Assembly (NCBI GenBank): GCA_003427395.1
Contig: BFEA01000222.1
Location: 1,233,031 to 1,281,108, forward strand
Direction of reading: 5' to 3'
Origin: Chara braunii
Lineage: Eukaryota > Streptophyta > Charophyceae > Charales > Characeae
Length of the DNA stretch: 48,078 bases
The notes under the pieces are model-generated. The model searched no databases. It saw only the letters and a program-made list of their open reading frames with translations, and had not been told where the DNA came from. A program made the translations under genes and the position numbers. Shown here in pieces: positions 22,122-32,089 of this stretch; position 1 is the stretch's first letter; each line of letters opens with the position of its first letter.

Positions 22122-23317
22122 GACTCTACATCTCCCTCCCCTGTTGATGTCATCATCCTGACACCTACTCAGTTTCACTACTTCCTTCGCCAGTCAAATG
22201 TCGAACTTTATGTTGTCGCCATCACGAACCTGCTCACCTGTAACTCCATGCATCAAGATGCTGAGTTGGTCGAGCTCGATCCCCCACCTACCGAAACCCC
22301 CGACCCTCTTGATTCCTCAGCTCCCTTACCTTCCTCTACCCCTGCTAGCCCATCTCACTTTGTCACTTCCCTTACCAATGATACACCCTCAGTCCCTATC
22401 TCCATGCAGGTTCCCTCCACCTTTGCTCCACACGTCACCGCTGCCAAGGAATTCGACACCCTCCTTTCGTCCTTGTAGCCCAGCGTTGGTGCCCTCCTTC
22501 GAGAGCATCGCGATGTTTTCCCCCCATCCTTCTCCTACAGCGGTATTCCCCCTATGCGAGATCTTGAGCACCACATCCAGCTCGAACCCAACTACCGCAT
22601 TCAGAATCGCGCCTCCTACTGCCTTTCGGTTCCCGAAGTCCAGGAATTCAAGCGTCGAGTTGAGGAGCTGCTTCGTCAGGGCTTCATTAAACCGAGTACT
22701 CCCTGGGGTGCTCCTGCCCTATTCTATCGCAAAAAGGACGACACCCTTTCTCTTTGTATCAACTACCACAGTCTCAACCACTACATTGTCAAAAGCAACT
22801 ATCCTATGCCTCGTGTTGATGATTTGTTTGACCGCCTCACCGACAACTAGTTCTTTACAAACATTGACCTTCGTAGCGGATATCACCAAATCCTCGTAGC
22901 CGAGGAGGACCAGCCCAAGACCGCTTTTTGTCCTCGTTTTGGGCACTACGAGTTCACCGCTCTGCAATGCCCCTGCCACCTTCCAGACGGCCATTAACAC
23001 GATGTTCCAAGACCTTCTTGAGGACTTCGTTCTAGTCTATATTGACGACATCCCGATCTACAGATACCTTAGAGGAACACTTGACCCACCTCCGCACTGT
23101 CCTCCAGTGATTACGCGACTACGGGTTTTATGTGAAGCTTTCCAAATGCAACTCCGCTCAACCCAAAGTCTTTCCTCAGGTATCTGAGCACGACCTCCAC
23201 ATGGACGACTCAAAGATCCAAGCCATCGTCGATTGGCCCACCCCTACCTCTCTTCCTGCCCAACGTAGTTCTCTCGATTTGACCAACTACTACGGTCCCT
23301 TTCTCAAAAACTATGCG
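22122..23317 (+). pseudogene. Gypsy-2 reverse transcriptase
   Basis: In frame with the protease segment are EHHIQLEPNYRIQNRASY, the fingers (EELLRQGFIKPSTPWGAPAL), FFTNIDLRSGYHQI with the first catalytic Asp, then after a short deletion LCNAPATFQTAINTMF and LVYIDDI with the catalytic DD. The thumb (YGFYVKLSKCNSAQPKVF) follows. TAG codons at 22476 and 22848 and TGA at 23108 interrupt it, and the VLPFG block before LCNAP is deleted with a frameshift. LINE-B enters after FLKNYA. Confidence 0.85.
23306..23317 (+). repeat. LINE-B target-site duplication (left)
   Basis: AAAAACTATGCG recurs at 26219-26230 at the end of the LINE-B A-rich tail. Confidence 0.8.
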
Positions 23318-25744
23318 TCACCTCTATTATCTTGATTGACTTTGAAAAGGCATATGATAGTGTAAATTGGAAATTTGTACAGGAAGTCTTAAACCACTAG
23401 TACCTCCACCAATGTTGGAAAATTAGGAAAAAGTGGTTGTTTTCCCAAACTCCTGAAAATTCGAAGGCCGGGCCCGACGACGGCTGCCATTGATAAATCT
23501 GATCGGCGGCGGTCGTTTCGTTTCGACCATTCGAAAAGGTCGGAGGCCCACCCGAGGCCCGCTATTTTCCCAAGCGGCAAAGGTACTAGTGGTTTAAATA
23601 AAATAGGAATAGGTCAGAAGTTTAGGAAATGGATGAATATTTTGTATCAAGGATCACAAAGGAGGGTGGTGGTCAATGGCTTAATTTCCCCCCCTTTCAC
23701 TGTTTCGCGGTCCTTAAGGCAAAGGTGCCCTTTAGCCCTTCCCTATTTGTTGTTCAATTGGAACTCCTGTTAAACATGATTCGTTTCCACCCGGAGTACA
23801 AAGGCCTCACAGTTTCTCCTCACTATCAGCTCAAGGTGTCGGCGCTGGCAGACGACTTCTCAGCCATAACAGAAAACTCCACGACCTCGCTCGAGGCACT
23901 CAAGCAATGCCTCACTATCTACGAAGTCGCATCAGAAATGAGAATTAGTTGGAACAAGTCAACAACTCTTTCCCCAGTCGGCACGACCTTACCTCTGCAC
24001 CTCGGCATTAAGATCACACCCCACACAGACTCAGAATGGTACCTGGGAGTGTTGGTCTCCTTCACCGACTGCAGTAAGGAACAAGCCAGTATCCTAGAAG
24101 GAAGAATAAGGGACGCGTGCACGAAAAGGTCTAAGGGTTTATATCTGTCACTGTTTGGTAGAGCTATAGTGGCCAGCTGTGTGATATTCTCCACTGGTTG
24201 GTACATATTATCATTAAGACCGATACTCCCTACGTCAACGAAACTAATCAGGCAATTAATAACCCGGTATTTATGGAAAGGAGACTCTAATGTTCCCTCA
24301 TGTGATAATAAAGTAGCCTGGTGGAAAATAATAGAAAAAAGGAAGCACGGGGGCTTAAGCATTCTAGACCCCGAACAACAGAACGATGCGCTACTGGCCA
24401 AATGGTCGGTGAGACTACTTACTTCCTGCTCCCCGCAACCATGGATCATACTAGCCCAAGCACTTTTAACGGAGGACTGGGCACTCTCAAACCCTTTCGC
24501 TGTTTGGCAATCGTTGTTGCTCCACCCAATGGTCTCTTTTGTTCACTCCCGCACATGGTCACCCATACTGAAGGCATGGAGCCGTCTGCTCCCATATACA
24601 CTAACGATCCCACAAGGCAAAAGAGAAATACTGTCCACATGCTTGTTTGATAATCCCTCCATTATTGACCTTTCTGGCAACACCTTCTCTGTCTCAAAGA
24701 AGCCTGGGAATTTTGCTAGGAAATGGCTGCAGCGAGGGATATGGCAGGTGGGACACCTGTGGAACGAAGAAAGAGGAGATTGGAAAACGGCGGAAGACCT
24801 CAAGACATTACTCAGAGGACTCAGAGGTATAGAAGAACATAGAGAGAGCTTAACTCGAGCAATCCCCACACAATGGACCACGATCCTAAAAGTCAGGGGA
24901 CCCCGTTGGAAACCAGGCACATGGTGGACACTTCAACAGCAAAGGGACGCCATCTACAGAGTCGCTTCAGACCAATCAACAGGCAACAATTTCTATATGG
25001 CGCCGAGGGCAAATTGCCCTGATCATGACTGAACAAGGCCGCATGACTAATCCAAACGACGACTGGATGGAAATTAAAGTCTACAACCAGTTTCACAAAG
25101 GTAAACAGCGGTTCTCCATTGTAATGGATGGAGCTCCTTGTAAGGAATGGAAACCGATGTGATTTGCACAGGCTGGGTGCTCGCAGACCACTCAGCACAG
25201 TCCACTCATATTCCAATCACGAAGTACAAACCCAAATTGGGCTATGCTCTTCGTTCCAAGGCTTCCACTCTGCAGGTCAATATCTGGAACACCTAGAGGA
25301 AGAAGCATACACCCGTAGGGATCTCGGTTCCCACTCCATGGGTGAGCATCCTCATCAACATGATCCTGGGAATACTCGAAGTCAAGATCATCTGTCTTCA
25401 GTGGCTCCATATGCACTCTTGTGTGCCTACCGCTCACTGGTGTGCAGAGAAAGGGATGCAGATAAATCCATCCTGCGACGTCTGCCCTCACGATTCTCTT
25501 GAAGATTCAAATCACTTGTGGTGGGAATGTGTCGTGGCTAGAGGCTTCTGGGACTGGCTAAGTGGTTTGTGGACCTGAGATAGTTTTGACAAGACAATTT
25601 ATTCTGATGGGTAGTAAGGCATGTGACCACAGAACAGTGATACTATGGATGGCTAGAAGAGATAGGAGATTTAACAGGAAATTTTGGTCTCCTTCGGCAA
25701 TTAGAAACAAATTCAAATATGCAGTTTGTAACTTTGTAATCTAA
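23318..25744 (+). pseudogene. LINE-B ORF2 fragment (RT to zf-RVT)
   Basis: LIDFEKAYDSVNW (RT palm) runs to the MITE and resumes at NKIGIGQKFRKWMNILY. A frameshift near 23725 leads into the 467-codon frame 23629-25032 with LADDFSAITENS, the catalytic DD box. Further breaks follow. A zf-RVT motif CDVC...HLWWEC lies near 25477-25530, and a C-terminal ARRDRRFNRKFWSPSAIRNK segment near 25650-25720. A short open frame 25747-25992 may be its tail. Confidence 0.82.
23393..23593. mobile_element. 201-bp MITE with TTAA duplication
   Basis: Perfect 13-bp inverted ends ACCACTAGTACCT / AGGTACTAGTGGT flank a GC-rich core without coding capacity. TTAA occurs on both sides (23389-23392, 23594-23597), and removing the element with one TTAA restores the LINE-B frame EVLNKIGIG. 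TTAA suggests a piggyBac-like mechanism. Because the ends and target form one palindrome, a shorter TA or TAA target is also possible. Confidence 0.8.
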
Positions 25745-26230
25745 TAATGGCCAAGTGGAGGAAAATCAGGAACTCTGATCCCCTCCCTCACTTAGCCAAG
25801 AGAAGTTTCACAGCACGATGGGCTTCCTCTTTCAAATGGATATACTTTTCAATACACAGACGCCTCTTGGTCTCCAAACATTTGTGGGATGAAGTAGAAG
25901 ATTTGCAGATGCCAACCACAGATGATACTCCAAATGGACTGCAGTTACATCCTTGTTTCCATGAGACAACGCATACCACTGCAATGGAGTAATCTAGAAT
26001 AGTAGCTTCTCTACCTCTTGTTGTTTCTCTTCAAAGTTTCGTTTGTCCAGTTGTTACTTTAAGGCTGGTTTAAGGGGATGCTGGACCCGGTTTCCAGCAA
26101 AGACAGAAGCTGGGGGGTTTGGCCCCAGTAATCCAGGTTGAGATGTGGAGGGATTCCCGACCTCCTTTTGCTATTACAAATTTAAGAAACTGGCCGTTTG
26201 AAAGAAAAAAAGAAAAAAAAAAACTATGCG

Positions 26231-27129
26231 CAATATTCTTCCCACCTTACCCCTTTGACCCGAGGACGTCTACCCTTTCACTGGACCCCGGCCCATGAGG
26301 ATGCCTTTCGCTCTCTCAAGCGACTTTTCACTTGAGCTCCTGTCTTACACTTACCCAACTACTCACGTTCATTCATTGTCACCACCGACACGTACGACTT
26401 CGCTATTGCAGTTGTCCTCTCTCAGACCTACCCAGCCCCTTCTACTCATCCCGATTCCACAGAATCTTGTCTCCCTCGCATTCCTCGCTTCCCTCCCCCA
26501 CCTCTAGCGACCACGGCTCATCTTACACCCATCGAGCCCAGCCCTTCAAGGGCCCCACACCCATATATCCCTGAAGTTGTTGACGATGGTACAGTCGAGT
26601 CTCGCGATGTAGAGGGTCTGGTTGCCTATCTATCTCGACAGCTACTTCCCGCTGAGCGTAACTATACTTCCGACGAGCGTGATGTCCTTGCGCTGGTCTA
26701 CGCTGTAAAGAAGTGGCGCCATCAGTTGCATGGTCACACCTTCATCGTTTTGACGAAGAACTTTGTCATCGCCGCCTTCCAGACGAAGCCTAAGCTCACT
26801 TTTTGTCAGGCTCGTTGGTGGCGTGACCTCTCCGAGTTCGACTTCACCATCAAAAAGATTTTGTGGGAAAGCAATTGCGTAGTAGATGCCTTATCCCGTC
26901 GCCCCGATCTTCAATGTGAGGACCATCAGCTATCTGCTATTTCAGCTCCCGCCATCCACCCCACCTTTTTGGATGAGTACCATTGTGCGTAGACCCAGTG
27001 CCCCAAATTTCAGTCCATCTATGCTGATCTACAGAATGGCAAGACCGTTCCTAACTTCCATCTTGACTCCTCTAGACTCTTATACTGGCTTGGTCGCCAA
27101 GGGACCCGTACTCCCCGCTTATGCGTGCC
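26231..27129 (+). pseudogene. Gypsy-2 RNase H and integrase start
   Basis: Continues Gypsy-2 after LINE-B: HWTPAHEDAFRSLKRLFT, TDTYDFAIAVVLSQ (RNase H first Asp), a P-rich insertion, then VAYLSRQLLPAERNYTSDER, HGHTFIVLTKNF and VVDALSRRPDL (last Asp). TAG 26990-26992 interrupts. The integrase N-terminus appears as LYWLGRQGTRTPRLCVP and is cut by hAT-4 at its 8-bp target. Confidence 0.82.
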
Positions 27130-27286
27130 TTGCGTAGCACCCCATTCGCGTTCTCCGGCGAACGCGAACATGTTCGCCCGAACGCAAACAGGCTTCGAAA
27201 AACAGCGAATGCGAACTTTTTTTTTTTTTTTTTTTTATATATAGGGGTGGGGGGGGCATAGGTGGTGTCCCTGAACCCCCTCGNTN

Positions 27287-27324
27287 CTGTCTCTTATACA
27301 CATCTAGATGTGTATAAGAGACAG
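27287..27324. other. Nextera mate-pair junction adapter (artefact)
   Basis: CTGTCTCTTATACACATCT is followed directly by its reverse complement AGATGTGTATAAGAGACAG. These are two Tn5 mosaic ends joined head to head, exactly the junction adapter of Nextera mate-pair libraries. Ns sit at 27284 and 27286. It is not biological sequence. Confidence 0.97.
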
Positions 27325-27329
27325 CCCTC

Positions 27330-28040
27330 GTTCTCTGCAGATCCATCATCTCTGCAATGGTGCTGCCCCCCACCAGATCCACCCCATCCCCCCCGCACCC
27401 CCCCGACAGAATGTCTATCACAGTTTGTGTGTGTTGCCCCCTACCAGCCACACATAAGTGACAGACTGGCTGTCACCGTCTGTCACAGCCAGTCCGTTGG
27501 GCAGCACACACAGACTGTGACAGACAGTCTGTTGGGTTGCACACACAAACTGTGCCCAACAGACATTGCAACACACAGACTGGTGGGGGCCAGCTCACAC
27601 AGAGTCTGTCACAGTCTGTGTGACAGAGTTTGTCACCGCCTGTCACAGTCTGTGTGACCGACAGTCTGTCACAGTCTGGTGGGCAGCACACACGGAGTGT
27701 GACAGAGTCTGTGTGCCCCCTACCCGACAGACTCTGTCACTGTTTGTGCACTTCCCACCACATTGTGACAGACAGTCTGTGTAACAGATTGTTTGACACA
27801 CACACACACACACATACACTTGGTACACACACACACACACACGCACACACTGACACACACACTGCAGCAGATTGTGACACACTGACTCACACACACTGAC
27901 ACACACACACACACACACACTGGCGCACCCACGCACACACTTACGCACACGCTACACACACACACACACACACATTGACGCACCCACACACACACGGTAC
28001 ACACACACACACACTGACGCACCCTCGCACACACTGGCGC
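27330..28040. repeat. CTGTCACAGTCTGTGTG-type repeats and (CA)n
   Basis: Degenerate short repeats of CAGTCTGTG/CACACAGACTGT give way to (CA)n from about 27799 to 28010 with GCGCACCC interruptions. Open frames here are compositional. Confidence 0.85.
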
Positions 28041-28222
28041 ACCCCAAGGCCCCATAACCCCCGCCAGAACCACTACCGGCGACCGGTACCGGCCCCCGCG
28101 AACGACGTTCGCAGCCTCCAAAAACGCGTTCTCGTGAACGTGTTCGTGACCCAAACGCGCGAACGCGTTCACGCGGACGGGAAGCACCGCGAACACGTTC
28201 CCCGTGCTACGCAGTGCGTGCC

Positions 28223-28617
28223 CTCTACTGGCCAGCTCCATGTTCGTGCTGTCGCTTATGCGTGCCCTCTACATTATGTGTTTTATGTATCTCTCTTGTG
28301 CCCCTTCAGACAGTCTCCTCTCGAGCTCCACGATCGACCTTACCGTTACCCTTCTCCCATCATCATTGAGGGTCATAGGGAGTTTGTCATCTCTAATATT
28401 ATGTCCCGGCGGAATCACCGACGATAATCCTCCCTACCTTGAGTATCTCGTTCGCTGGAAGGGTTATCCTAACAAGGGGTTTACTTGGGAGTCTCCCGAG
28501 CACCTGAAGCATGCCATGAATTTTGTGCTTGCTTATGATCGGGCTCATCCTTTCCCTCCATCGTCCTCCCCTCCTACTTCTCGTCCTCGCACACCCATCT
28601 ACTTCAACGACCACTAA
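28223..28617 (+). pseudogene. Gypsy-2 integrase remnant and chromodomain
   Basis: After hAT-4 the frame continues STGQLHVRAV and then jumps to sequence leading into a chromodomain, so the integrase zinc and catalytic core are deleted. The chromodomain begins HREFVISNIMSRRNHR and, after a one-base shift near 28420, continues YLEYLVRWKGYPNKGFTWES and HLKHAMNFVLAYDRAHP. The WKGY and TWE motifs are diagnostic. Chromodomains of chromoviruses guide integration to methylated-histone chromatin. Confidence 0.85.
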
Positions 28618-29854
28618 CATTCTTCATCCTACATCGATGGGTCCTCCTGCTCCATTGGTACCTGCTTCGGGTCCTCCCTCCCTTGTGGATGTGGCTCCGC
28701 TTGTTGTTGCAGTCAAGTCGTCTCGTCCTTAGCGTGCCCATGGACTTCCTTTTCGCTATCATGACTGACCTATACCTCTCCTTTATCTCCTATGCTTCTT
28801 AGACATGTACGCAGCAGCTCCCGGTTATGGCATCTACATTCGACCACCAACTTCAGTGCTTCTCTCCAACAGCAAAGTACCTGTCGCTGCATTCCGGACT
28901 TCTACTCAGCTTTAGCTCTACTCCTACTTCATCCAGCTACTTCACCCCGACTTCAGCTTCGACCTCCATCAGTTGGACTAGTCATTTTTATGCCATGGAG
29001 TTTCCCCCGTTCCTACCTACCCCTCACCTTTGACCTTACCCTTCAGTCGCATGACGACCCTATTTTCCTTGTTCATGTGGGTGTGTTTGTCTGCCGCCCT
29101 CCTACCTTCCCCTACGCTGCGCGCCCTCCTCTGGAGTGTACGTTTTCTTTGCCCGCAGCTCTTGGCCACACGTCTATGCCAGCATGGCCCTCTTTCCTTC
29201 CAGGCTCACCTTATGTGTGCTCCCTTGTGTGAGTGCCCTTTCCCTTTCAGCTGGCGATACCCGTTTGATGGTTTCCATTGAGCCCGGTGTCCTGCTGATA
29301 CTCTCCCTCTGAGCCTAATGATCTTCACCTGGTTGTGTGGGTAACCCCTTGGAGAGCTGTACCTGCCACCCTCCCACCCATCCCTACCTTTACCATGCGA
29401 CTAAGTTCCCTTTCCTTTTGTTAAGGTATTGTGCATTGTGTACAGGGCATGCGAAATTGTACCACATCGACTTAGGACATTGGTCTATTTACTCTTGGCC
29501 TTTAGGTCCTTGGTGTTGATTTATACTCAACCACATTGGCTTAGGATACATTTTTCTCTTTCTTGGCCGACACAGGTCGAACATTTTTCCCTTTCTGGGC
29601 CGACACAGAGCAGACATTTTTGTCTTCCTTGGCCGATACAGGTCAGACATTTTCCTGCATTTTGGGTCGACTCGGACCGGACATTGTTGCATAGATTAGG
29701 CGTGAGGCTTTTAGTCTGCATTGCATCTCTTTTCCTGCATGGAGCTTGCTCTGCATTTAGGATTGTTTTCTTTGTCGTTCCTTTTGGGTTTCCGTTATTT
29801 CAGTGGATAGCATGTTCGATGTATTGCTTGATCCATTCACAGGTTCGAGGATCG
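28618..29854 (+). other. Region after Gypsy-2 pol, with 33-bp repeats
   Basis: No coding domain. It may be Gypsy-2 3' untranslated/LTR sequence, but no purine tract or matching 5' copy is visible near 19200. It includes the 33-bp tandem repeat at 29551-29683. Confidence 0.4.
29551..29683 (+). repeat. 33-bp tandem repeat, four diverged units
   Basis: Units at 29551, 29584, 29617 and 29650 share TTTTT...GGCCGACACAG...ACA with increasing divergence. Confidence 0.85.
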
Positions 29855-30073
29855 TGTAGCGGTACCCCTGCGTGCCGGCAGTGAGGACGGACCAGTTTCA
29901 GGCCGTCGACCCAACCCTGGTCCGGTACCAGGTTATTCCGTACCAGGACCTAGGCTGGTATATCACTTCAGCCTAGGCCCAGGTCGTGAGGTTGGTTCGA
30001 CTCTCTTTTGGTGGGTTCATTCATTCAGTGGGACATTCCCACGTTCAGTTGCTGCTTCTTGTGTGTCCATTCC

Positions 30074-30121
<48 letters not shown>

Positions 30122-30175
30122 ACAGCCTTACCCCTTTGACCCGAGGACGTCTACCCTTTCNNNNNNNNNNNNNNN

Positions 30176-30256
<81 letters not shown>

Positions 30257-30286
30257 TCCACACGTGCACCCCCTGCACGTGCGTCA
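29855..30286 (+). mobile_element. LTR-B, copy 2, with (CT)n and gap
   Basis: Starts TGTAGCGGTACCCC and ends CACGTGCGTCA, like 2629-2939, with the same internal order. The (CT)n portion is split by a GAGACAG-led 35-bp intrusion and 15 Ns (30119-30175), so its length is unreliable. No PBS follows, so it is a 3' or solo LTR. No target duplication is recognisable. Confidence 0.6.
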
Positions 30287-30600
30287 CAGAGCGGCAGATC
30301 GTAACGGTCAATGGCCTGGAGAGATCCAGGCTGTAGATCGGCAAGGTCAAGACAACAATTGGTATAGGTACCGTAATAATAATTACTATAATAATAACAA
30401 GTGGACCCCTCGCGGCTTCGCCTGTGGCAGAGAGAAGGGGGAGAGGTACAATCATGGCAGTGCATGTATCCATGAACAAAAGTGTCACGAAGGAAAGAGT
30501 TTACGAACGAAAATTCCACAAATCAAGCAGGAAGATGCACCAACCCAACCGCAATCGCATCAAACTCTCAAAAAACGGAACCAACGAACCATCCATCGTT
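30287..30600 (+). pseudogene. Possible Asn-rich gag scrap
   Basis: The frame from 30287 reads QGQDNNWYRYRNNNYYNNNK, an Asn/Tyr-rich stretch of the kind found before gag zinc knuckles, but no knuckle follows in frame. Weak. Confidence 0.2.
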
Positions 30601-31061
30601 GTTATTATGTTCCCTCCTTCCCCCTTCTCCGCCTCCATTCTCCATCTTACTATCTCCATCGTCATCTCACCTCCCCATCCGTCCTCCCCACCCTCCTTTC
30701 CTGGACCGCAATACTCGTCCCCTCATTCACTTCATTCCCCCCACCGTATGCTTCCACATTATCCTTCCTCCCTCCTTCCACGTCAAATCTCCCTTTCCTC
30801 CCTGCCTTTCCACGTCACCGTTATTTTCATCGTCNCCCCCCCCCCCCATGTCATTCTTTCGGTCCTTGCACATCATATTTCCCTACATCTTCATTCCTCC
30901 ATCATCCGCCCTCCTCTCAGTCATCGATCTTCCTGATTGTTGCATCCATCTCCTCCTTTCCTAGTCATGAACCACATGCGTCCCTCATTCTCCACCTCCT
31001 CCCTCTATCACCAACGTCACCCCACCTCGTCCTATCTCCCTCCCTGCTGGCAGCGGTCTTC

Positions 31062-31185
31062 AGATATCATCGTCGAACTGACTGACCCCAGATAATTCGG
31101 GAATTTCATTCACCTAGCTCCACCTGGATTCAAACTTAGTTCCGGATTTGAAAAGTTCACGGGTCTACTAACTGAGCTGGGCGCA
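31062..31185 (-). mobile_element. SINE-2, same family as SINE-1
   Basis: Minus strand shows the A box (complement of 31161-31178), the B box GTTTGAATCC (complement of 31126-31135) and a body ending GACGATGATATCTGAAG. It aligns with the SINE-1 body through to GATGATATCT. The A-rich tail is lost into the pyrimidine tract. Confidence 0.65.
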
Positions 31186-31275
31186 GTCATACTGTTGCCT
31201 GCCTTTTCGAAAATCGGCATCTGTTATTTCCATTCATTTTATTATTCAGGAGCATCGGTGAGAACTGAATCAGTT

Positions 31276-31332
31276 TGATGATGATATCGCAAGCCCGTCA
31301 ACCTTTAAAAGAGGGGGAAAAAAAGAAAAATA
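31276..31332 (+). mobile_element. SINE 3' tail fragment, plus strand
   Basis: GATGATGATATCGCAAGCCC, then GTCAACCTTTAAAA and an A/G-rich tail, matches the SINE-1 3' end (ATGATGATATCTCAAGGCCG plus A-tail) in the opposite orientation to SINE-2. Confidence 0.55.
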
Positions 31333-31937
31333 AGCACAGCCCTTCCACCCTTCCACATCGTCCTTTCTCCCCCCTTCCACGTTATCCCCCCCTGTTCTAA
31401 TCTTCCACGTGAAACCGCCCTTTCCTCCCTCCCCTTCCACGTAACCGTCACATTCGTCGGCATCCCACCTTCCCGACCATCCTTTCCGTCCTTGGCACAT
31501 CATCCTTCCCTACTTGTTGCTGCAGCTCGTCTCTTCCCTCTTGCTCCATCTTCCTTGCTCTATCACGCTCCCTCCTACTCATCGATCTTCTTCTCCCTCT
31601 CGCTCCATCTTCCTTCCTTCATCGCTCTCCCTTCTTCCAATCATCAATCTTCCTGGTTGCTGCATGCATCTCTTCCCTTCCTACCCATCGATCACACGTG
31701 TCTCCTTCCCTCATCTGCTCCCTCTCACTCCATCTTCCTTCATCCATCACCCTCTCCTTCTGGTCATTGATCTTCTCCTCCCTCTCGCTCCATCTTTCTC
31801 CCTCCACCATCCTCCTGCCTTCTAATCATCGATCTTCCTGCTTGCTGCATCCATCTCATCCCTTCCTGCTCATCGATCACGTGTCTCGCTCTCGCTCATT
31901 GTCTACCTACTTCACCATCAACGTCATCCTACCTCCT

Positions 31938-32089
31938 CATATCATCGTCGAGCCCACTGGTCCCAGGTCATTCGGGAATTTCATTCACCTAGCTCCACCC
32001 GGTTTCAAACTTGGCTGGTCCCACTGAATCTCAATTGCCTGGTGTCCCCAAGCCCGTCAACATTTACAAAAGGGAAGGGGGAAAAAAAA
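31938..32089. mobile_element. SINE fragments (body and second tail)
   Basis: 31938-32012 repeats the SINE-2 body on the minus strand up to the B box (ATTCGGGAATTTCATTCACC is identical in both). 32048-32089 repeats the plus-strand tail (AAGCCCGTCAACATTT plus A-rich). The same head-to-tail arrangement occurs at 31062-31332, so the pair looks duplicated. Confidence 0.55.

Larger units (their letters stand above)
23318..26218 (+). mobile_element. LINE-B, 5'-truncated, inside Gypsy-2
   Basis: Begins within RT at IILIDFEKAYDSVNW and ends in an A-rich tail (about 26201-26218). The flanking 12-bp duplication, partly overlapping the tail, shows target-primed insertion into the Gypsy-2 connection region. 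It carries a MITE at 23393-23593. The sequence is clearly different from LINE-A. Confidence 0.88.
27130..28214. mobile_element. hAT-like element (hAT-4) with satellite-like core
   Basis: Ends TTGCGTAGCAC and GTGCTACGCAG form an imperfect inverted repeat, with the 8-bp duplication TGCGTGCC at 27122-27129 and 28215-28222. Removing it restores the Gypsy-2 frame through RLCVPSTGQLHV. Subterminal zones are rich in GCGAACGCG/CGCGTTCGC words. The centre holds a T run, a sequencing adapter with two Ns, and 27330-28040 of CAGTCTGTG-type and (CA)n repeats, so the true core may be misassembled. Confidence 0.75.
19451..28617 (+). mobile_element. Gypsy-2: chromodomain Ty3/gypsy element, plus strand
   Basis: Gag, protease, RT, RNase H, the start of the integrase and a chromodomain occur in order on the plus strand, so this is a chromovirus. 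It is split by LINE-B (23318-26218) and hAT-4 (27130-28214), and most of the integrase is gone. I could not identify its LTRs, PBS or polypurine tract with confidence; LTR-B copy 2 at 29855 might be its 3' LTR, but no purine tract precedes it. Confidence 0.85.

Noticed and set aside
9137-26992. Alternative genetic code with TAG as Gln
   Set aside because: TAG also ends Gypsy-1 pol at the expected place next to the PPT, frameshifts and TGA stops are present in the same elements, and C-to-T decay explains the bias more simply.
27262-27657. 131-codon frame starting within the adapter region
   Set aside because: Its N-terminus is translated sequencing adapter and the rest is short tandem repeat.
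27380-28030. CRISPR-like or regularly spaced array in the CAGTCTGTG repeats
   Set aside because: Units are irregular, without unique spacers, and grade into (CA)n; the window is clearly eukaryotic.
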